Shown here in pieces: positions 34,948 to 44,886 of a DNA stretch of 64,000 nucleotides. The position numbers and the translations under genes are program-made. Every line of letters begins with the position of its first letter. Positions within the stretch are counted from its first letter, which is position 1. The DNA is from Haloferula sp. BvORR071 (GTDB lineage Bacteria > Verrucomicrobiota > Verrucomicrobiia > Verrucomicrobiales > Akkermansiaceae): the NCBI RefSeq assembly GCF_000739615.1, contig NZ_BATP01000023.1, positions 186,001 to 250,000 on the forward strand, given 5' to 3'. The notes beneath the pieces were generated by a model. It worked only from the letters and a program-made list of their open reading frames with translations. It did not search any database and had not been told where the DNA came from.

Positions 34948-36399
34948 ATGAAACTCCCCCCCTTGGCCGTCCTCTTGGCGCTCCAGGCTTCCGCATTCGC
35001 CGCCGACCAAGTGGTCACGCTCGGGGATTCGCTGACCTATGCCTACGAAGGTGAGTTCTGCTTCCGGGTCACCATTCCCTTCACCGGCACCTACGGCGAC
35101 AACATGCCCGCCACGGTCCGCAACTGGATCGAGACCCTGAGTTCGACCACCTACCGCAACGCCTCCTTCGACCAAGGGACCCGCATCCCCATCGTTCTCG
35201 ATTTCCGGTCGATTTTCGGACAGAAATACACTCTCCTCCTCCGCAACCGCTACAACTGGGCGATCCCCGGACTGAAGGTGGACGAGATGCGACAATTCGT
35301 GCTCGGCGAAAAGACCTTCCTCGAGCTGCTTGCGGCAGATCCGGACTTCGCTCCGCTTGCCACCGCGTTGGACTCAAAGTACTCCTCCTTCAACGAGACC
35401 ACGGACTTCAACCTCACGGAGATGAACGACCAGATCACCAACAGCGCGGAGCGCTTGGTGTTCTTCATCGGTGGCAATGACGTCCGCACCATCTACGGGA
35501 CCGTTTACAATGGCGGCTCTGCCGGCACTTTCGTCGACGACTTCATCGCGGACTCGACTGCCATCCTCGACAAGGTCCAGCAGCTGAAGCCTAACATCCA
35601 GATCGTCGTGGTAGCGGTGCCGCACATCGGCATCACCCCGGACATCAAGACCGACTTCCCCACCGATGCGGTGAAGACCGGCCGCGTGACCGCGCTGATG
35701 CAGGAGCTGAACGGACGGCTCGAGGCTTTGGCCGTACAAAAGGGCGCCGGCTTCGCGGACATCTTCACCCCTACCCTGCCGATGTTGAACGCCACGCCTT
35801 ACGGCATCCACGGGATCCCAGTGACGAACTCCGGCACTGCCAATGGCAACCAGGGCTTCCTGTGGCTGAATGGTGAGTTCAGCGCGAACTTCCACCCGAA
35901 CACGAATGCCCAGGCCTTGATCGCAAACGAGATCGTGCTCGCCTTCAACCGGCGCTACAATACCGGCATCGCGCCGCTCACGGCCACCGAGATGCTCGGT
36001 GGCCTGATGGGCAAGACGGCCCCCGAGATCGACATGACTTTCGCCAACTGGATGACCGGCTTCGGCCTAACAGGGGGCACCGAAAATTCCGACGCGGATG
36101 GCGATGGACTCGACGCAGGCATGGAATTCGCCCTCGGATTCAATCCAATTCTGCGCGATGCCAACCTGCTCAGCACCTCGCTGATCAACGGCGGGACCAC
36201 CTTGGAACTGGCCTACCCCCGGCGCCTCACCAGCTCCACGCGCTACACCTTGCAAGCGCAACAGTCACCCAATCTAACAACACCCTTCGCGACCTTGGCC
36301 CCGGCTCCCACCGTCGGCACCGATGGCCGTCTGCGCGCACAGATCCCGGTGAGCCCCGGAAAGGGCTTCATGCGATTGAATAGCACCCTGGCACCGTGA
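34948..36399 (+). CDS. Secreted SGNH/GDSL hydrolase
   Basis: This 483-residue protein has a signal peptide (residues 1-19, ASAFAAD). The catalytic Ser is in VVTLGDSLTYA (block I), the Gly/Asn oxyanion pieces are in FFIGGNDVRT (block III), and the Asp/His pair is in block V with FHPNTNAQ. Residues ~380-395 contain DADGDGLDAGMEFALG, a calcium-binding thrombospondin-3-like repeat. The C-terminal ~100 residues form a beta domain with YTLQAQQSPNL and FMRL, as seen at the end of many secreted Verrucomicrobiota proteins. It is predicted to be an extracellular esterase or lipase. Confidence 0.88.
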   Translation: MKLPPLAVLLALQASAFAADQVVTLGDSLTYAYEGEFCFRVTIPFTGTYGDNMPATVRNWIETLSSTTYRNASFDQGTRIPIVLDFRSIFGQKYTLLLRNRYNWAIPGLKVDEMRQFVLGEKTFLELLAADPDFAPLATALDSKYSSFNETTDFNLTEMNDQITNSAERLVFFIGGNDVRTIYGTVYNGGSAGTFVDDFIADSTAILDKVQQLKPNIQIVVVAVPHIGITPDIKTDFPTDAVKTGRVTALMQELNGRLEALAVQKGAGFADIFTPTLPMLNATPYGIHGIPVTNSGTANGNQGFLWLNGEFSANFHPNTNAQALIANEIVLAFNRRYNTGIAPLTATEMLGGLMGKTAPEIDMTFANWMTGFGLTGGTENSDADGDGLDAGMEFALGFNPILRDANLLSTSLINGGTTLELAYPRRLTSSTRYTLQAQQSPNLTTPFATLAPAPTVGTDGRLRAQIPVSPGKGFMRLNSTLAP

Positions 36400-36606
36400 G
36401 GAGGTGCGATACACGCGAAAGCGACCGGGAGCGCGGAGCCTCCGGCCCGCAGAAGCATCCAGAACGGAACCATCGATCTCGCGGGTTGAATGGATACTGC
36501 CGTCGCTATCCTGCAGACCTTTCCGGCTGACTGCAGCAAAGCCCCATCCTGCGGGGCAGAGCCTCCGCATTTCCGGAGCTATCGCTGATTCGGGCCTCCA
36601 ACTCAC
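36400..36606. other. Intergenic region with several short hairpins
   Basis: No gene was seen between two convergent genes. Short perfect stems occur in series near the right half: GCCCC/GGGGC around 36541-36557, and CTCCG/CGGAG around 36566-36581. None is followed by a T-tract, so they are not simple terminators. They may belong to a dispersed palindromic repeat family. Confidence 0.4.
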
Positions 36607-37170
36607 TCACCGCAGCTTCCGCTTCTTCGGATTCCGCTTCTTCCCGCCGAACACGACTTCCTTGATGTCGAAAGCCTCGGGATCGTATTCGCCGCGGTAC
36701 CAGCCAATCTGCCCCTGCAGCGCTTCCATATACTGGAAGACGCCACCGAAATCCTCGGGCGGACAAGCGCGTGCCCCGTCGATCATGATCGGGCCTTCCA
36801 GGTCGCTGTCTTCCTTCTTCTCCAGCACCACCTCGTGGATCCAATCCTCCGCGAAGTCGTAGCGGTAGAGCAGGCGCATCGGCAGGCGCTTCTTGCCGAT
36901 GAACTCGGCAATAGTGACCTTCAGCTCATCCTGGAACTCACCACCCTGCGGCACCTGGTCGGCAAGGCCGACGGGCCCGATCACATCCTTCAGATTCTTG
37001 CCGGAGCCGTGGCGGAATTCGTGCGGGTGCTTGTTCTCCCAGCCCATGGCGTCCTGGATCGCGTCATTGAGCTGGAGGAAATTGAAGGAGGCCGGCACCG
37101 AAAACTTCCGCCAGATCTGCGGGGTGATGCGGTAGAGGAAGACCTTTACGGTGATGCGCGGCGCGGACAT
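36607..37170 (-). CDS. pRiA4b ORF-3-family protein
   Basis: This 187-residue protein matches the plasmid pRiA4b ORF-3-like family: VKVFLYRITPQIWRKFSVPASFNFLQLNDAIQDAMGW at the N-terminus, then HEFRHG, a YRYDFAEDWIHEVVLE core and ACPPEDFGGVFQY. The family occurs on plasmids, transposons and chromosomes and has no established biochemical role. The C-terminus is strongly basic (KKRNPKKRKLR). It stands alone, convergent with the SGNH gene. Confidence 0.85.
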   Translation of the reverse strand: MSAPRITVKVFLYRITPQIWRKFSVPASFNFLQLNDAIQDAMGWENKHPHEFRHGSGKNLKDVIGPVGLADQVPQGGEFQDELKVTIAEFIGKKRLPMRLLYRYDFAEDWIHEVVLEKKEDSDLEGPIMIDGARACPPEDFGGVFQYMEALQGQIGWYRGEYDPEAFDIKEVVFGGKKRNPKKRKLR

Positions 37171-37270
37171 GCCGAGAGCCTAGGCCCATGTCCCGCCGCG
37201 AGGCAAACCGCAAGTTGTTCCTAATCAGGATCAGGATCGTGTCAGGCAGCCGGCAACCGGCCGCCGCGGC

Positions 37271-39451
37271 TCAGTTGGCATAGCGCACATGCAGGCTGGC
37301 GCGCGGCTTCCCTTGCTCCAGCCACTTGCGGTAGCTCAGCCCCTTCATCTTGCGCATGGATTCCAGAGCCTTCTCGACATCCTCCGGCTTGGTGAGCTTC
37401 TTCATCTCCTCGGGAGCTTCTTCCAGCAGCTGGTCGGCATTCAGGCCGTTGCGCTTCACCAGCTCCTGCATCCAGTCCCAGTAGGGTGCCATGTCGATCT
37501 CCACCAGCATGCCGCTCTCGCTTCCGCTGGCAGGAGTCGCCAGCGCCTTGGCCATACCGGAGGCCAGCTCGCGCGAGGTGCCCACCATCCACAGCTTGTC
37601 ATTCAGGCTGACGCCGGGGACGAAATCGCCACCGATGAAGGGTGCCGGGAAATACCAGGTGGTGAGATCATCCGAGTCCAGCTTCTGCGGCAGGATCAGG
37701 GGCATCTCATTGCCGGAATACTTGGAAGCCATGCCAGTGAGATTCGACCAGACTCCGGCGCTGGTGGCACCCGCCTTGTCCAGCAGCGCGCGATCCTTCA
37801 CCTCCCGCACGATCACGAAGCGGGGCATCGTGTTGTTGCGGATCACCTCCTCGGAGATGCCGGGCACCGCAGGGATCTCGCCCTTGAGATCGGCGACGAT
37901 CGCCACCTCATCACCGATGCCCGCGCGGAACTCATCGCGATAGGCACGGTTCAGCGCCCGGATCTCGGAGAGCAGCTCAGGAATCGCGCCCTCCGGAACC
38001 TTCTTCAGCGGCGAGTCGGCATGCGCTTTCGCCTCCTCCAAGGCCGCATCGACAATCAAGCCGTAGGTCTCCCAACTCTTCCACGAGAGATCATTGCGCG
38101 CCCGGTTCTGCACCCAGTGGGCACGCAGCACTGGCTTCTTGGCATCGGCAGCTTCGGCCATCCGCAGCGGCGCATTGTAGTCGAGCGCCGGATCGGGCCA
38201 ACCACCGCGGAACTCCAGGCGGAAACCTTCATCGGCCACGCCAATCACGGACAAAGCCGAGGCATCGCGCTGCGCGAGTTGCTTCTCCGTCTGCGCGAGA
38301 TCGGAAAGGAGCTCGCGGAAGATCCGCTCATTGCGGATCGGCGGCCCGATCTTCTTCGCGATCTCCTCGAAATACACGGAACTATCGAGCAGCGGCAGGA
38401 CGGTGCGGACCATCGCTTCCGAAAAGTAGACCGTGCCGGAGATCTTCTTCTCGGCATAGGCATTCGTCCACTTCAGGTCATCCGTGGCAGCCAGCGATTG
38501 CTCGGGACTGGCGGCGAGGCGGAAGCCTTCCTTGCCATTGCCACAATAGAGGAAGATGCGGCCATCCAGCGAACCGCTGGCCACGGTGAAGTGGACCTTC
38601 TCCATGGCTGCCAGCACCCGCTCGATCCGCTCTTGCGGGATCTGGTCCAGCATCTCCTTGGCCTTCGGATCCTCCGCCATCGCCTTGCGGGCATCCTCCA
38701 GCGCCTTCGCGAAAACCTTGCTGCCTTCGAATTCGAAGCCCTTGAAGCTGGCGCCCTGGGCCTCGAAACTCACCGGCTGCGCGTCCGGGCTCTTCTTGAG
38801 CAACTCATCCAGTCCCTCCGCCACTTTCTTGCTGCACGCATCGAGCTTGGCGGCATCCGGGTGCCAACCCATGACCACGCTCGGCACCTGCAGCTGGGAA
38901 TCCTTCTCCACCGCATTCAGGATCCGCTCCAGCAGGTCCGCGCTCATGCTGTCTGCCCAGGCCTTGGTCTCCGCGGGGTCGCGCTCTTTCTTCTCCAGTT
39001 CCCGGAGCGCCCCTGCGACGAACTGCCCGGTGCTCCACGCCATCACGTCCCGATAGCCGCTGGTCAGAGCCTGGAGTTGAACCCCTCCGCCATTCACAAA
39101 GACAAAGGCCTCATCTCCCACATAAAGCGGGACCTCCTCCGGCTTCGGCGCATCCGGCTTGCTCTCGATATCCTTGAAGAGCTCGCTCTTCAGGAACTCC
39201 TCGATGGTCTTCTTCACCCACTCGTCGGCGTGATAACCCGCGAGGAAGAAATCGGCATCCGCCGGCACCCGGGTGGCGATGCCCAAATGGCTGGCCACAG
39301 GCAGCGGCGCCGCCACCGGCACCGTCGCCGCGGTCGGCACATCCGGCAGCGAAGGCGTGCCCTTCCCCGGTTCCGATGTCGCAGCCGGCTTATCGCAACC
39401 GGTGATGAGCAGGCAGGTGGAGGCGGCCGCAAGGAGGAGGGCGTTTCTCAT
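37271..39451 (-). CDS. Large lipoprotein of unknown function
   Basis: This 726-residue protein starts MRNALLLAAAS with lipobox LITGC (Cys19), so it is predicted to be an outer- or inner-membrane lipoprotein. After a Pro/Ala-rich linker (residues 20-55), the body is helical with several repeating VPADADFFLAGY- and AWSTGQFVAG-like blocks. No enzyme motif or known domain was recognised. A DUF3352-like origin is conceivable, because proteins of that type open with a VPADT-like segment, but this is only a suggestion. It is monocistronic as far as can be seen. Confidence 0.7.
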   Translation of the reverse strand: MRNALLLAAASTCLLITGCDKPAATSEPGKGTPSLPDVPTAATVPVAAPLPVASHLGIATRVPADADFFLAGYHADEWVKKTIEEFLKSELFKDIESKPDAPKPEEVPLYVGDEAFVFVNGGGVQLQALTSGYRDVMAWSTGQFVAGALRELEKKERDPAETKAWADSMSADLLERILNAVEKDSQLQVPSVVMGWHPDAAKLDACSKKVAEGLDELLKKSPDAQPVSFEAQGASFKGFEFEGSKVFAKALEDARKAMAEDPKAKEMLDQIPQERIERVLAAMEKVHFTVASGSLDGRIFLYCGNGKEGFRLAASPEQSLAATDDLKWTNAYAEKKISGTVYFSEAMVRTVLPLLDSSVYFEEIAKKIGPPIRNERIFRELLSDLAQTEKQLAQRDASALSVIGVADEGFRLEFRGGWPDPALDYNAPLRMAEAADAKKPVLRAHWVQNRARNDLSWKSWETYGLIVDAALEEAKAHADSPLKKVPEGAIPELLSEIRALNRAYRDEFRAGIGDEVAIVADLKGEIPAVPGISEEVIRNNTMPRFVIVREVKDRALLDKAGATSAGVWSNLTGMASKYSGNEMPLILPQKLDSDDLTTWYFPAPFIGGDFVPGVSLNDKLWMVGTSRELASGMAKALATPASGSESGMLVEIDMAPYWDWMQELVKRNGLNADQLLEEAPEEMKKLTKPEDVEKALESMRKMKGLSYRKWLEQGKPRASLHVRYAN

Positions 39452-39844
39452 GGCCCCAGACTGCAACGTCCCGAGCCCCGCTGGCCATGGGAAATCGCAC
39501 CCAATATTTCAACCAGCCCACTGGCTGCACCCACCTCTCCCCGCGGCGCAGCCGCCTTGGACTGCGTGTAGCCTGCTACCGCTTTCCGGCAGGCAGCCTG
39601 CTGCCGTGTAGCACCTCAAACCACCCTCCCCACAACAGATCTTCCCCAAGCCCACCCTGGCGTCCTCCAAACATCCTCTCGTATCCCCCAAGCACAGCTT
39701 CAGGAATGCCCAAGAAACCACGAACCAACACCGCCCAACACGACTAAAGATTCACCTCCGGCAGTCCTTCCTGCCTTTCATCCGTGTTCATCAGTGTTAA
39801 TCCGTGGTTTCCGCCGCCTTTGACTAAGGCCTCTGCATCCTGCC
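39452..39844. other. 393-base gene-free stretch with palindromes and a 10-bp periodic repeat
   Basis: No credible coding sequence was seen. Two adjacent short palindromes occur: GTAG-cctg-CTAC at 39568-39579 and CGGCAG-gcagcctg-CTGCCG at 39587-39606, resembling REP units. The right part is AC-rich and locally lower in GC. The periodic repeat at 39781-39810 is listed separately. Confidence 0.6.
39781..39810. repeat. Three tandem 10-bp units, TCCGTGTTMA type
   Basis: TCCGTGTTCA, TCAGTGTTAA and TCCGTGGTTT follow one another exactly. Intergenic sequences of the form (A)TCCGTGTTAATCCGTGG recur in many bacterial genomes as degenerate tandem decamers. It lies 35 bases after the stop codon of the ThuA/PVC gene, read on the minus strand. 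Confidence 0.55.
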
Positions 39845-42800
39845 TCACTTCCCCCCCGCCCACTTCACCGCATTCACCAACAACCTCCGGAACTCCGGAT
39901 TGCGATGCACCGCCCCATCGTGCCCCGGAGCAATACACACAATCCGGCACTTCGGATGCGCGGTGATCCACACCGACGGATGCTTCTTCCCGGTCTGCGC
40001 CGAAACAGAGGTCTCAATCAAGGTCTCGGTCTTCGCGCCCGGCTCGAAGTTGATCTGATAATGCTCATCGCGGATCTTGAACTCCTTGCTCAAACCCGCA
40101 ACCACCGGATGCTCCGGCTTGATCACGGTCAGCGTGAATTCCCCCAACGGATCGTGCGCACGTGAGCCACCACCCACGAAGCTCGTGTTATAAGCCGGCC
40201 AATCCGGCCAGTTGTACCAAGTGGCAGGATGCAACAGCACCAAGCCACCGCCACGCGCGACGTAAGCATCGAAGGCCTTGCGGAAGGCCTCGCTCTTCGG
40301 ATAGGCGGGGTCATTCGAGCTGAAGAGGAAGACATCGGTGTTCGGCAATTGCGCCGCCGCATCTTCCGGACTGGAGGTGTAGTAGGGCAGCAGGCCGCCC
40401 GCCTCGGTCAGGATCTTCCGGTCCTCGCTGTCATACCACGCGCCGAAGTCGTGCGAGCCACCACCGCCGGCCAGCAGCACGCGCTGGGTATTGGCCGGCA
40501 GGACGAATTCCTTGTCCGAGAATCCACGCGCGCCCGATTTGGCATCACCCTTGTCGGCATCGGAGGGCAGCGGACCACCTTCCGCAGGCGCGGGCTTCAT
40601 CTTGCCGTCCTTGTCCGCGGATTCGAAGGTGATCGCCGCGATCATCGGCGCGGCAGGGCGATCGGCGCTCGCCAAGACAATCTTCTCAATCGTAGCCGCT
40701 GGCTGCTTGAGATCGCGCCACAGGTAGCGGATCTGGCCGCGCTTCACCTGATCGGCCCAGGCCGATCCGGCGACATCGATGCGTCCAGCATGGTCGGCGA
40801 AGTCGATGCCATTGCGCAGCACGATCTTCTCCGAACTACCACCGCTATAGTAAACCGTGATCTCCACCAGCGGATCGCGGTCATTCGCCGCCGGGAAGCC
40901 CCAGCCCGCCACCGCACCCAGCAGGTGAATGCGGCCGGCCGCGAGGCCCACGGGAATCTCCACCCGTTGCGGCATGGTCTTGCTGACCGCACGCGGGTCC
41001 ATCCCGCCCTTGAGAACAATCACGTTCTTGCCATCGGGAGCAGTGGCTGGATCCTGGAGCTGGAAGGGCACACCGCGCTCCTCGACGAGGCCATATTTCT
41101 TGAGGCTGACCTGATCTCCAGGCGTCTCATGCGAGAGATAGACACCACGGCTGCCATCGGCCGTCGCGGCCTTGCCGAAGGGCAAGGTGTGGAAGCGCTG
41201 CTCTCCGGAGCGTAGGTAAGCGATCAGGTCGCGCAAGGTGTCCGCACCGAGGCCTTCGAAACCTTCCGGCATCAGCGACTTGCCGGTATCCGTGCGACTG
41301 GCGATCTGCGCCCGCGGGATCTCGGTCTCGCCGCCCGCGCTCTTGATGAAAAGGCTGCCCTCGGTCTCACGGCTGACGAAGCCGGAGAGAGATCGTCCAT
41401 CCGTGGTGCTGATGTTCCAGACATGGTAGCTCGGCTCGACCTCCCGGTTCGGATCGACAATGTGGGTCAGCAGGGCTTCCACACTGTGAACGCCGATGCC
41501 TTCCAGCACGGGGCCGATCAACGCGCCTTCACCACGGAAGTTGTGGCACACCGCGCAGGAGGCAAAGAGCGCCTTGCCGGCCTCCGGGTTGCCCGGTTTG
41601 CTGACTTCCGGGAGCAGGCGCGCGATCACCGCATCCTTCGCTTCCACCGCCCCGCGCAGTCGCTTGAGCATCGGCGCGGCGTGCTCCTTCACCGCAGCAT
41701 CCGGGTGATCGGCCAAGCGCGCGAGCACCGGCGTGCCGGTGACCTGCACGGAGAGGCTGCCGTCGTTCAGCGCGTCGCTTAGGGCCATCGCCGAAGCCGG
41801 TCGGCCTAACAGGGCCTCGATCGCCTTGGCCTTTTCTCCTGCGGGCAAGGAAGGCAGCACCGCAAGCGTCAGCTTGGTCGCATCGCCCGACACATTCCCC
41901 AGCACGGTATCAAGGATCGCACCACGCTGCGGCGACTCGCGGGTAAGCCCGTCTTTCAGGGCAGCGATCAAGGCAGCAGGCAGAACCGGTAGATTTCCCA
42001 GCGAAGCAAGCACCTGGGAATCCTGCGGCGCTACCGCGAGGATCCGCTTCACCGCTTCCTCCACCTTCGCCGGATTGGCGGGCACCGCAGACAACGGCAG
42101 AGCCGCGGCGGCGATCTGCGGGGAATTGCTGGCCGCGAGTTGCTCCATCACTTCGCCCAGCTTCGGGCTCGCCGGCAACTTGCGTCCACGCAATGAAGCC
42201 AGGGAAGCCACTGCGATCTGCGGGCTCTTGCCACCGGACTTCGCGATCGCTTCCAGCATCGCAGGCAGGACCGCGGCATCGCCACTGAAGGCATCGAACA
42301 ACTGCGCGGCAAGGCCCGCCTGTTTGTCTGCTTCACCCGAGGCCAGGGCAGCAGCCAGCACCTGTGCCGGCTGCTTGCGCGCAAGCCGTGCAATCGCGGC
42401 ACGCGTCCAGCGGTCATCGGACTTCGCTTGGAGTGCCACCAGCACCTCAGCCGGCAAAGCGGCATCCGCCGGAAGCCCCGCGAGCCACTGCAAACGCACC
42501 CGGGCATCCGCTTCCCCCGGCAGGCGACGGCCCAACTCTTCCAACACCGGAGCTGTGGCAAGTTCCGGATGAGCACCGATCACACGGCCGACCGTCACAC
42601 GCAGCGCAAGATCGCTATCGCCAATGGCAGAGATCAGTTCTTCGGACTTCAAAACGCCAGCGGCAGAGCGGATCCAGAGCGCGTGCAGTCGCGCCACACC
42701 CTTCGCATCGCCCAAACGGTTCGCGGCGGTCTTCAGGTCGCCTTCTTCAATCAAGCGCTGCGCCCGGAAACGGATATCGCGGTTCGGGTGCGACAGCGCG

Positions 42801-44782
42801 GCGATCTGACCATCGAGAGTCGTTAGCTCTGCCTTCGGCAGCGGCTTCGATTCCTTGTGGCTATAGCGTTGGATCCGGCCGAAGTAGTGATCCCGGTCAG
42901 GACGCGCCGCTTGATTGTACCACAGGTGGATCGGCCCACGCGGGTCGTTGTGCAAGATCGCCTGGTTGTAGAAATCGATCACGTAGAGCTGGCCATCCGG
43001 GCCGACTCGGGTGTCGATCGGCCGGGTCCAGAAGTCGCGGGTCGCGGAGAACTCCTCCTCGCGGGTCTTGGCCGCGGAGTAGGTCGGGCCATCCGGAGTG
43101 AGCGCCTCATGGTGGATGATGTGCACCGTCGGCTCGGCGGTGAAGTAGCCCATCTTCCAAACATCCGGCCAGGCACCGCCTTCATACACCGCGCAACCAC
43201 AGGCCGCGGTGAAGGAACCGATCACATCGTTCGGCTGGTTCTCCACGATTTCCTCCCAGGACATCAGCGGCTTCACGGGACGCAGGTGCACCATCACCTG
43301 CCAGGACGGCTCGCGGCCCAGGCCACCCTCCGCCATGATCCGGTCGGACACCGGCACGTGCATGACCAGATCGCCGGAAGTCGGCTGGGTGAAGATCAGC
43401 TCGCCGTCCGTGGTCATGTCCACGCCCCAGCAGTTGCCCGACTTGGCGCTGACCATCTCGATCGCGGAGCCATCCGGCTTAAAGCGCACGATGCCCGAAT
43501 TGATCGCACCGAAGTCCTTGCTGCCATCTCCCGAGGTCACCTGGCGCGAGCCGGCGTAGCCGTGCGTCGCGTAGATCCAGCCATCGAGACCCCAGCGGAA
43601 GTTGTTGATCACCGCGTGGCGATCCGAGGTGCCAAGACCCTTGTAGAGCACCGTGCGGGTTTCCGCCCGGCCATCGTGGTCGGCATCGCGCAGGTAGAGG
43701 ATCTCCGGCGCTTGGCCGACGATCACTCCGTCACGGTAGAAACAGAACGCCGTGGCGAGATCGAGGTCATCGGCGAAGACCTTCTTCGAATCCATCACGC
43801 CGTCGCCATTCGTGTCCTCCAGCATCGTGATCCGGTCGCGACCGGGACGGTTCACCGGCGCAGGCTTCACCAGGTTGCTGTCGCGATCCCAGTACGCATA
43901 CATCGACTCCGGACCACCGCCTTCCTTGCCCTCGGGATATTCCAAGCTCTCCACCACCCACAGCCGCCCCTGCGCGTCCCAGTCCAGATTCAGCGGCTTG
44001 GAGATCAGCGGCTCGGCCGCCACCAGGTTCACCTTGAAGTCCGGATGCACCTTCAGCGACTCCAGCGACTTCTCCGGCGAGAGCGGCCCGCCCGGCGGAT
44101 AGACCAAGGTCGCAAGGTCCTCCTTGGTGTTGAACTCATCCACGTTGTCGCGCTTCGCGGACCACGACAGCGAGCGGCGCAGCATCGCCCGGATCGCCGG
44201 ATGCGTGAGTGTCTCCGCGTTCTTGCCCGGCACGAAGAAGACCACCCGGCCCTTGCCGACTTCCTGCGACCAGATCATCGGCGAAACGCCATAGACATAG
44301 GGCTGCGGATCGGTGCCCTTGAGGTGTTTCTTGTTAGGCGACCAAGTGGTGGCCAGCACCTTCGAGCCCTTCTCCGGCTCGAGGCCATGGAACATCTCAT
44401 CATTGATGTCGAAGTTTGAGACCCCCTTGGTCACCGCATCCTCGCGGCCCGGCGGGGTGAAGAAGAGCGGCACCTCGCCCGCCCAACGCTGCAGCTCGCC
44501 CTTCGCCCAAGGAGAGGCCGGAATCGCATCGTGCACCAGCACCACGCCGCCACCCTTCTCGGCATAGCCGCGGATGCGCTCGCGCTCCTCCGGCGTCCAC
44601 TGGCCCTTGGTCACAAGGATGGCGTCGGCCTTTTGCAAATCCGCATCGGCCGGCATCGCCTCGTGCGCACTACTCGCACCGGCGATCGCCTCCTTGGATT
44701 GCAGATAGAACTCGGGCGCCGCGGCGTGGGCACTCGAGATGGCCAGCAGGATGGCCGTTAATCGGGAAAGTCCGGAGCTCAT
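39845..44782 (-). CDS. PVC-type dehydrogenase/CxxCH cytochrome protein with two ThuA domains
   Basis: This 1645-residue secreted protein (signal peptide residues 1-21, SSAHAAA) has a ThuA-like domain at ~22-215. A PVC membrane-bound-dehydrogenase propeller follows at ~235-640 (FKVNLVAAEPLISKPLNLDWDAQGRLWV), with EF-hand-like DTNGDGVMD and DADHDGRAE. HEAT-type helices lie at ~660-1040. A c-type haem site CAVCH is at about 1076-1080, followed by IVDPNREVEPSY. Next come a carbohydrate-binding-like beta domain at ~1215-1395 and a second, fuller ThuA domain at ~1425-1645. It is predicted to be a periplasmic sugar dehydrogenase passing electrons to its haem. The start ATG 44782 gives the signal peptide; the open extension to 45250 overlaps the AraC gene. 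Confidence 0.92.
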   Translation of the reverse strand: MSSGLSRLTAILLAISSAHAAAPEFYLQSKEAIAGASSAHEAMPADADLQKADAILVTKGQWTPEERERIRGYAEKGGGVVLVHDAIPASPWAKGELQRWAGEVPLFFTPPGREDAVTKGVSNFDINDEMFHGLEPEKGSKVLATTWSPNKKHLKGTDPQPYVYGVSPMIWSQEVGKGRVVFFVPGKNAETLTHPAIRAMLRRSLSWSAKRDNVDEFNTKEDLATLVYPPGGPLSPEKSLESLKVHPDFKVNLVAAEPLISKPLNLDWDAQGRLWVVESLEYPEGKEGGGPESMYAYWDRDSNLVKPAPVNRPGRDRITMLEDTNGDGVMDSKKVFADDLDLATAFCFYRDGVIVGQAPEILYLRDADHDGRAETRTVLYKGLGTSDRHAVINNFRWGLDGWIYATHGYAGSRQVTSGDGSKDFGAINSGIVRFKPDGSAIEMVSAKSGNCWGVDMTTDGELIFTQPTSGDLVMHVPVSDRIMAEGGLGREPSWQVMVHLRPVKPLMSWEEIVENQPNDVIGSFTAACGCAVYEGGAWPDVWKMGYFTAEPTVHIIHHEALTPDGPTYSAAKTREEEFSATRDFWTRPIDTRVGPDGQLYVIDFYNQAILHNDPRGPIHLWYNQAARPDRDHYFGRIQRYSHKESKPLPKAELTTLDGQIAALSHPNRDIRFRAQRLIEEGDLKTAANRLGDAKGVARLHALWIRSAAGVLKSEELISAIGDSDLALRVTVGRVIGAHPELATAPVLEELGRRLPGEADARVRLQWLAGLPADAALPAEVLVALQAKSDDRWTRAAIARLARKQPAQVLAAALASGEADKQAGLAAQLFDAFSGDAAVLPAMLEAIAKSGGKSPQIAVASLASLRGRKLPASPKLGEVMEQLAASNSPQIAAAALPLSAVPANPAKVEEAVKRILAVAPQDSQVLASLGNLPVLPAALIAALKDGLTRESPQRGAILDTVLGNVSGDATKLTLAVLPSLPAGEKAKAIEALLGRPASAMALSDALNDGSLSVQVTGTPVLARLADHPDAAVKEHAAPMLKRLRGAVEAKDAVIARLLPEVSKPGNPEAGKALFASCAVCHNFRGEGALIGPVLEGIGVHSVEALLTHIVDPNREVEPSYHVWNISTTDGRSLSGFVSRETEGSLFIKSAGGETEIPRAQIASRTDTGKSLMPEGFEGLGADTLRDLIAYLRSGEQRFHTLPFGKAATADGSRGVYLSHETPGDQVSLKKYGLVEERGVPFQLQDPATAPDGKNVIVLKGGMDPRAVSKTMPQRVEIPVGLAAGRIHLLGAVAGWGFPAANDRDPLVEITVYYSGGSSEKIVLRNGIDFADHAGRIDVAGSAWADQVKRGQIRYLWRDLKQPAATIEKIVLASADRPAAPMIAAITFESADKDGKMKPAPAEGGPLPSDADKGDAKSGARGFSDKEFVLPANTQRVLLAGGGGSHDFGAWYDSEDRKILTEAGGLLPYYTSSPEDAAAQLPNTDVFLFSSNDPAYPKSEAFRKAFDAYVARGGGLVLLHPATWYNWPDWPAYNTSFVGGGSRAHDPLGEFTLTVIKPEHPVVAGLSKEFKIRDEHYQINFEPGAKTETLIETSVSAQTGKKHPSVWITAHPKCRIVCIAPGHDGAVHRNPEFRRLLVNAVKWAGGK

Positions 44783-44886
44783 GGGTTGGGGTAAGAAGGA
44801 ACGGGAATCAAACTTGCCCCTCATACCGTCCACCGGAAGGACTTCCTCGCAGCGGCAGCAGAAGGGATACGGACATGTGGATTTCT

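Noticed and set aside
37289-39571. A 760-codon plus-strand open frame opposite the 726-residue lipoprotein
   Set aside because: Opposite-strand mirror of the lipoprotein gene in GC-rich DNA; composition is not protein-like and there is no ribosome site.
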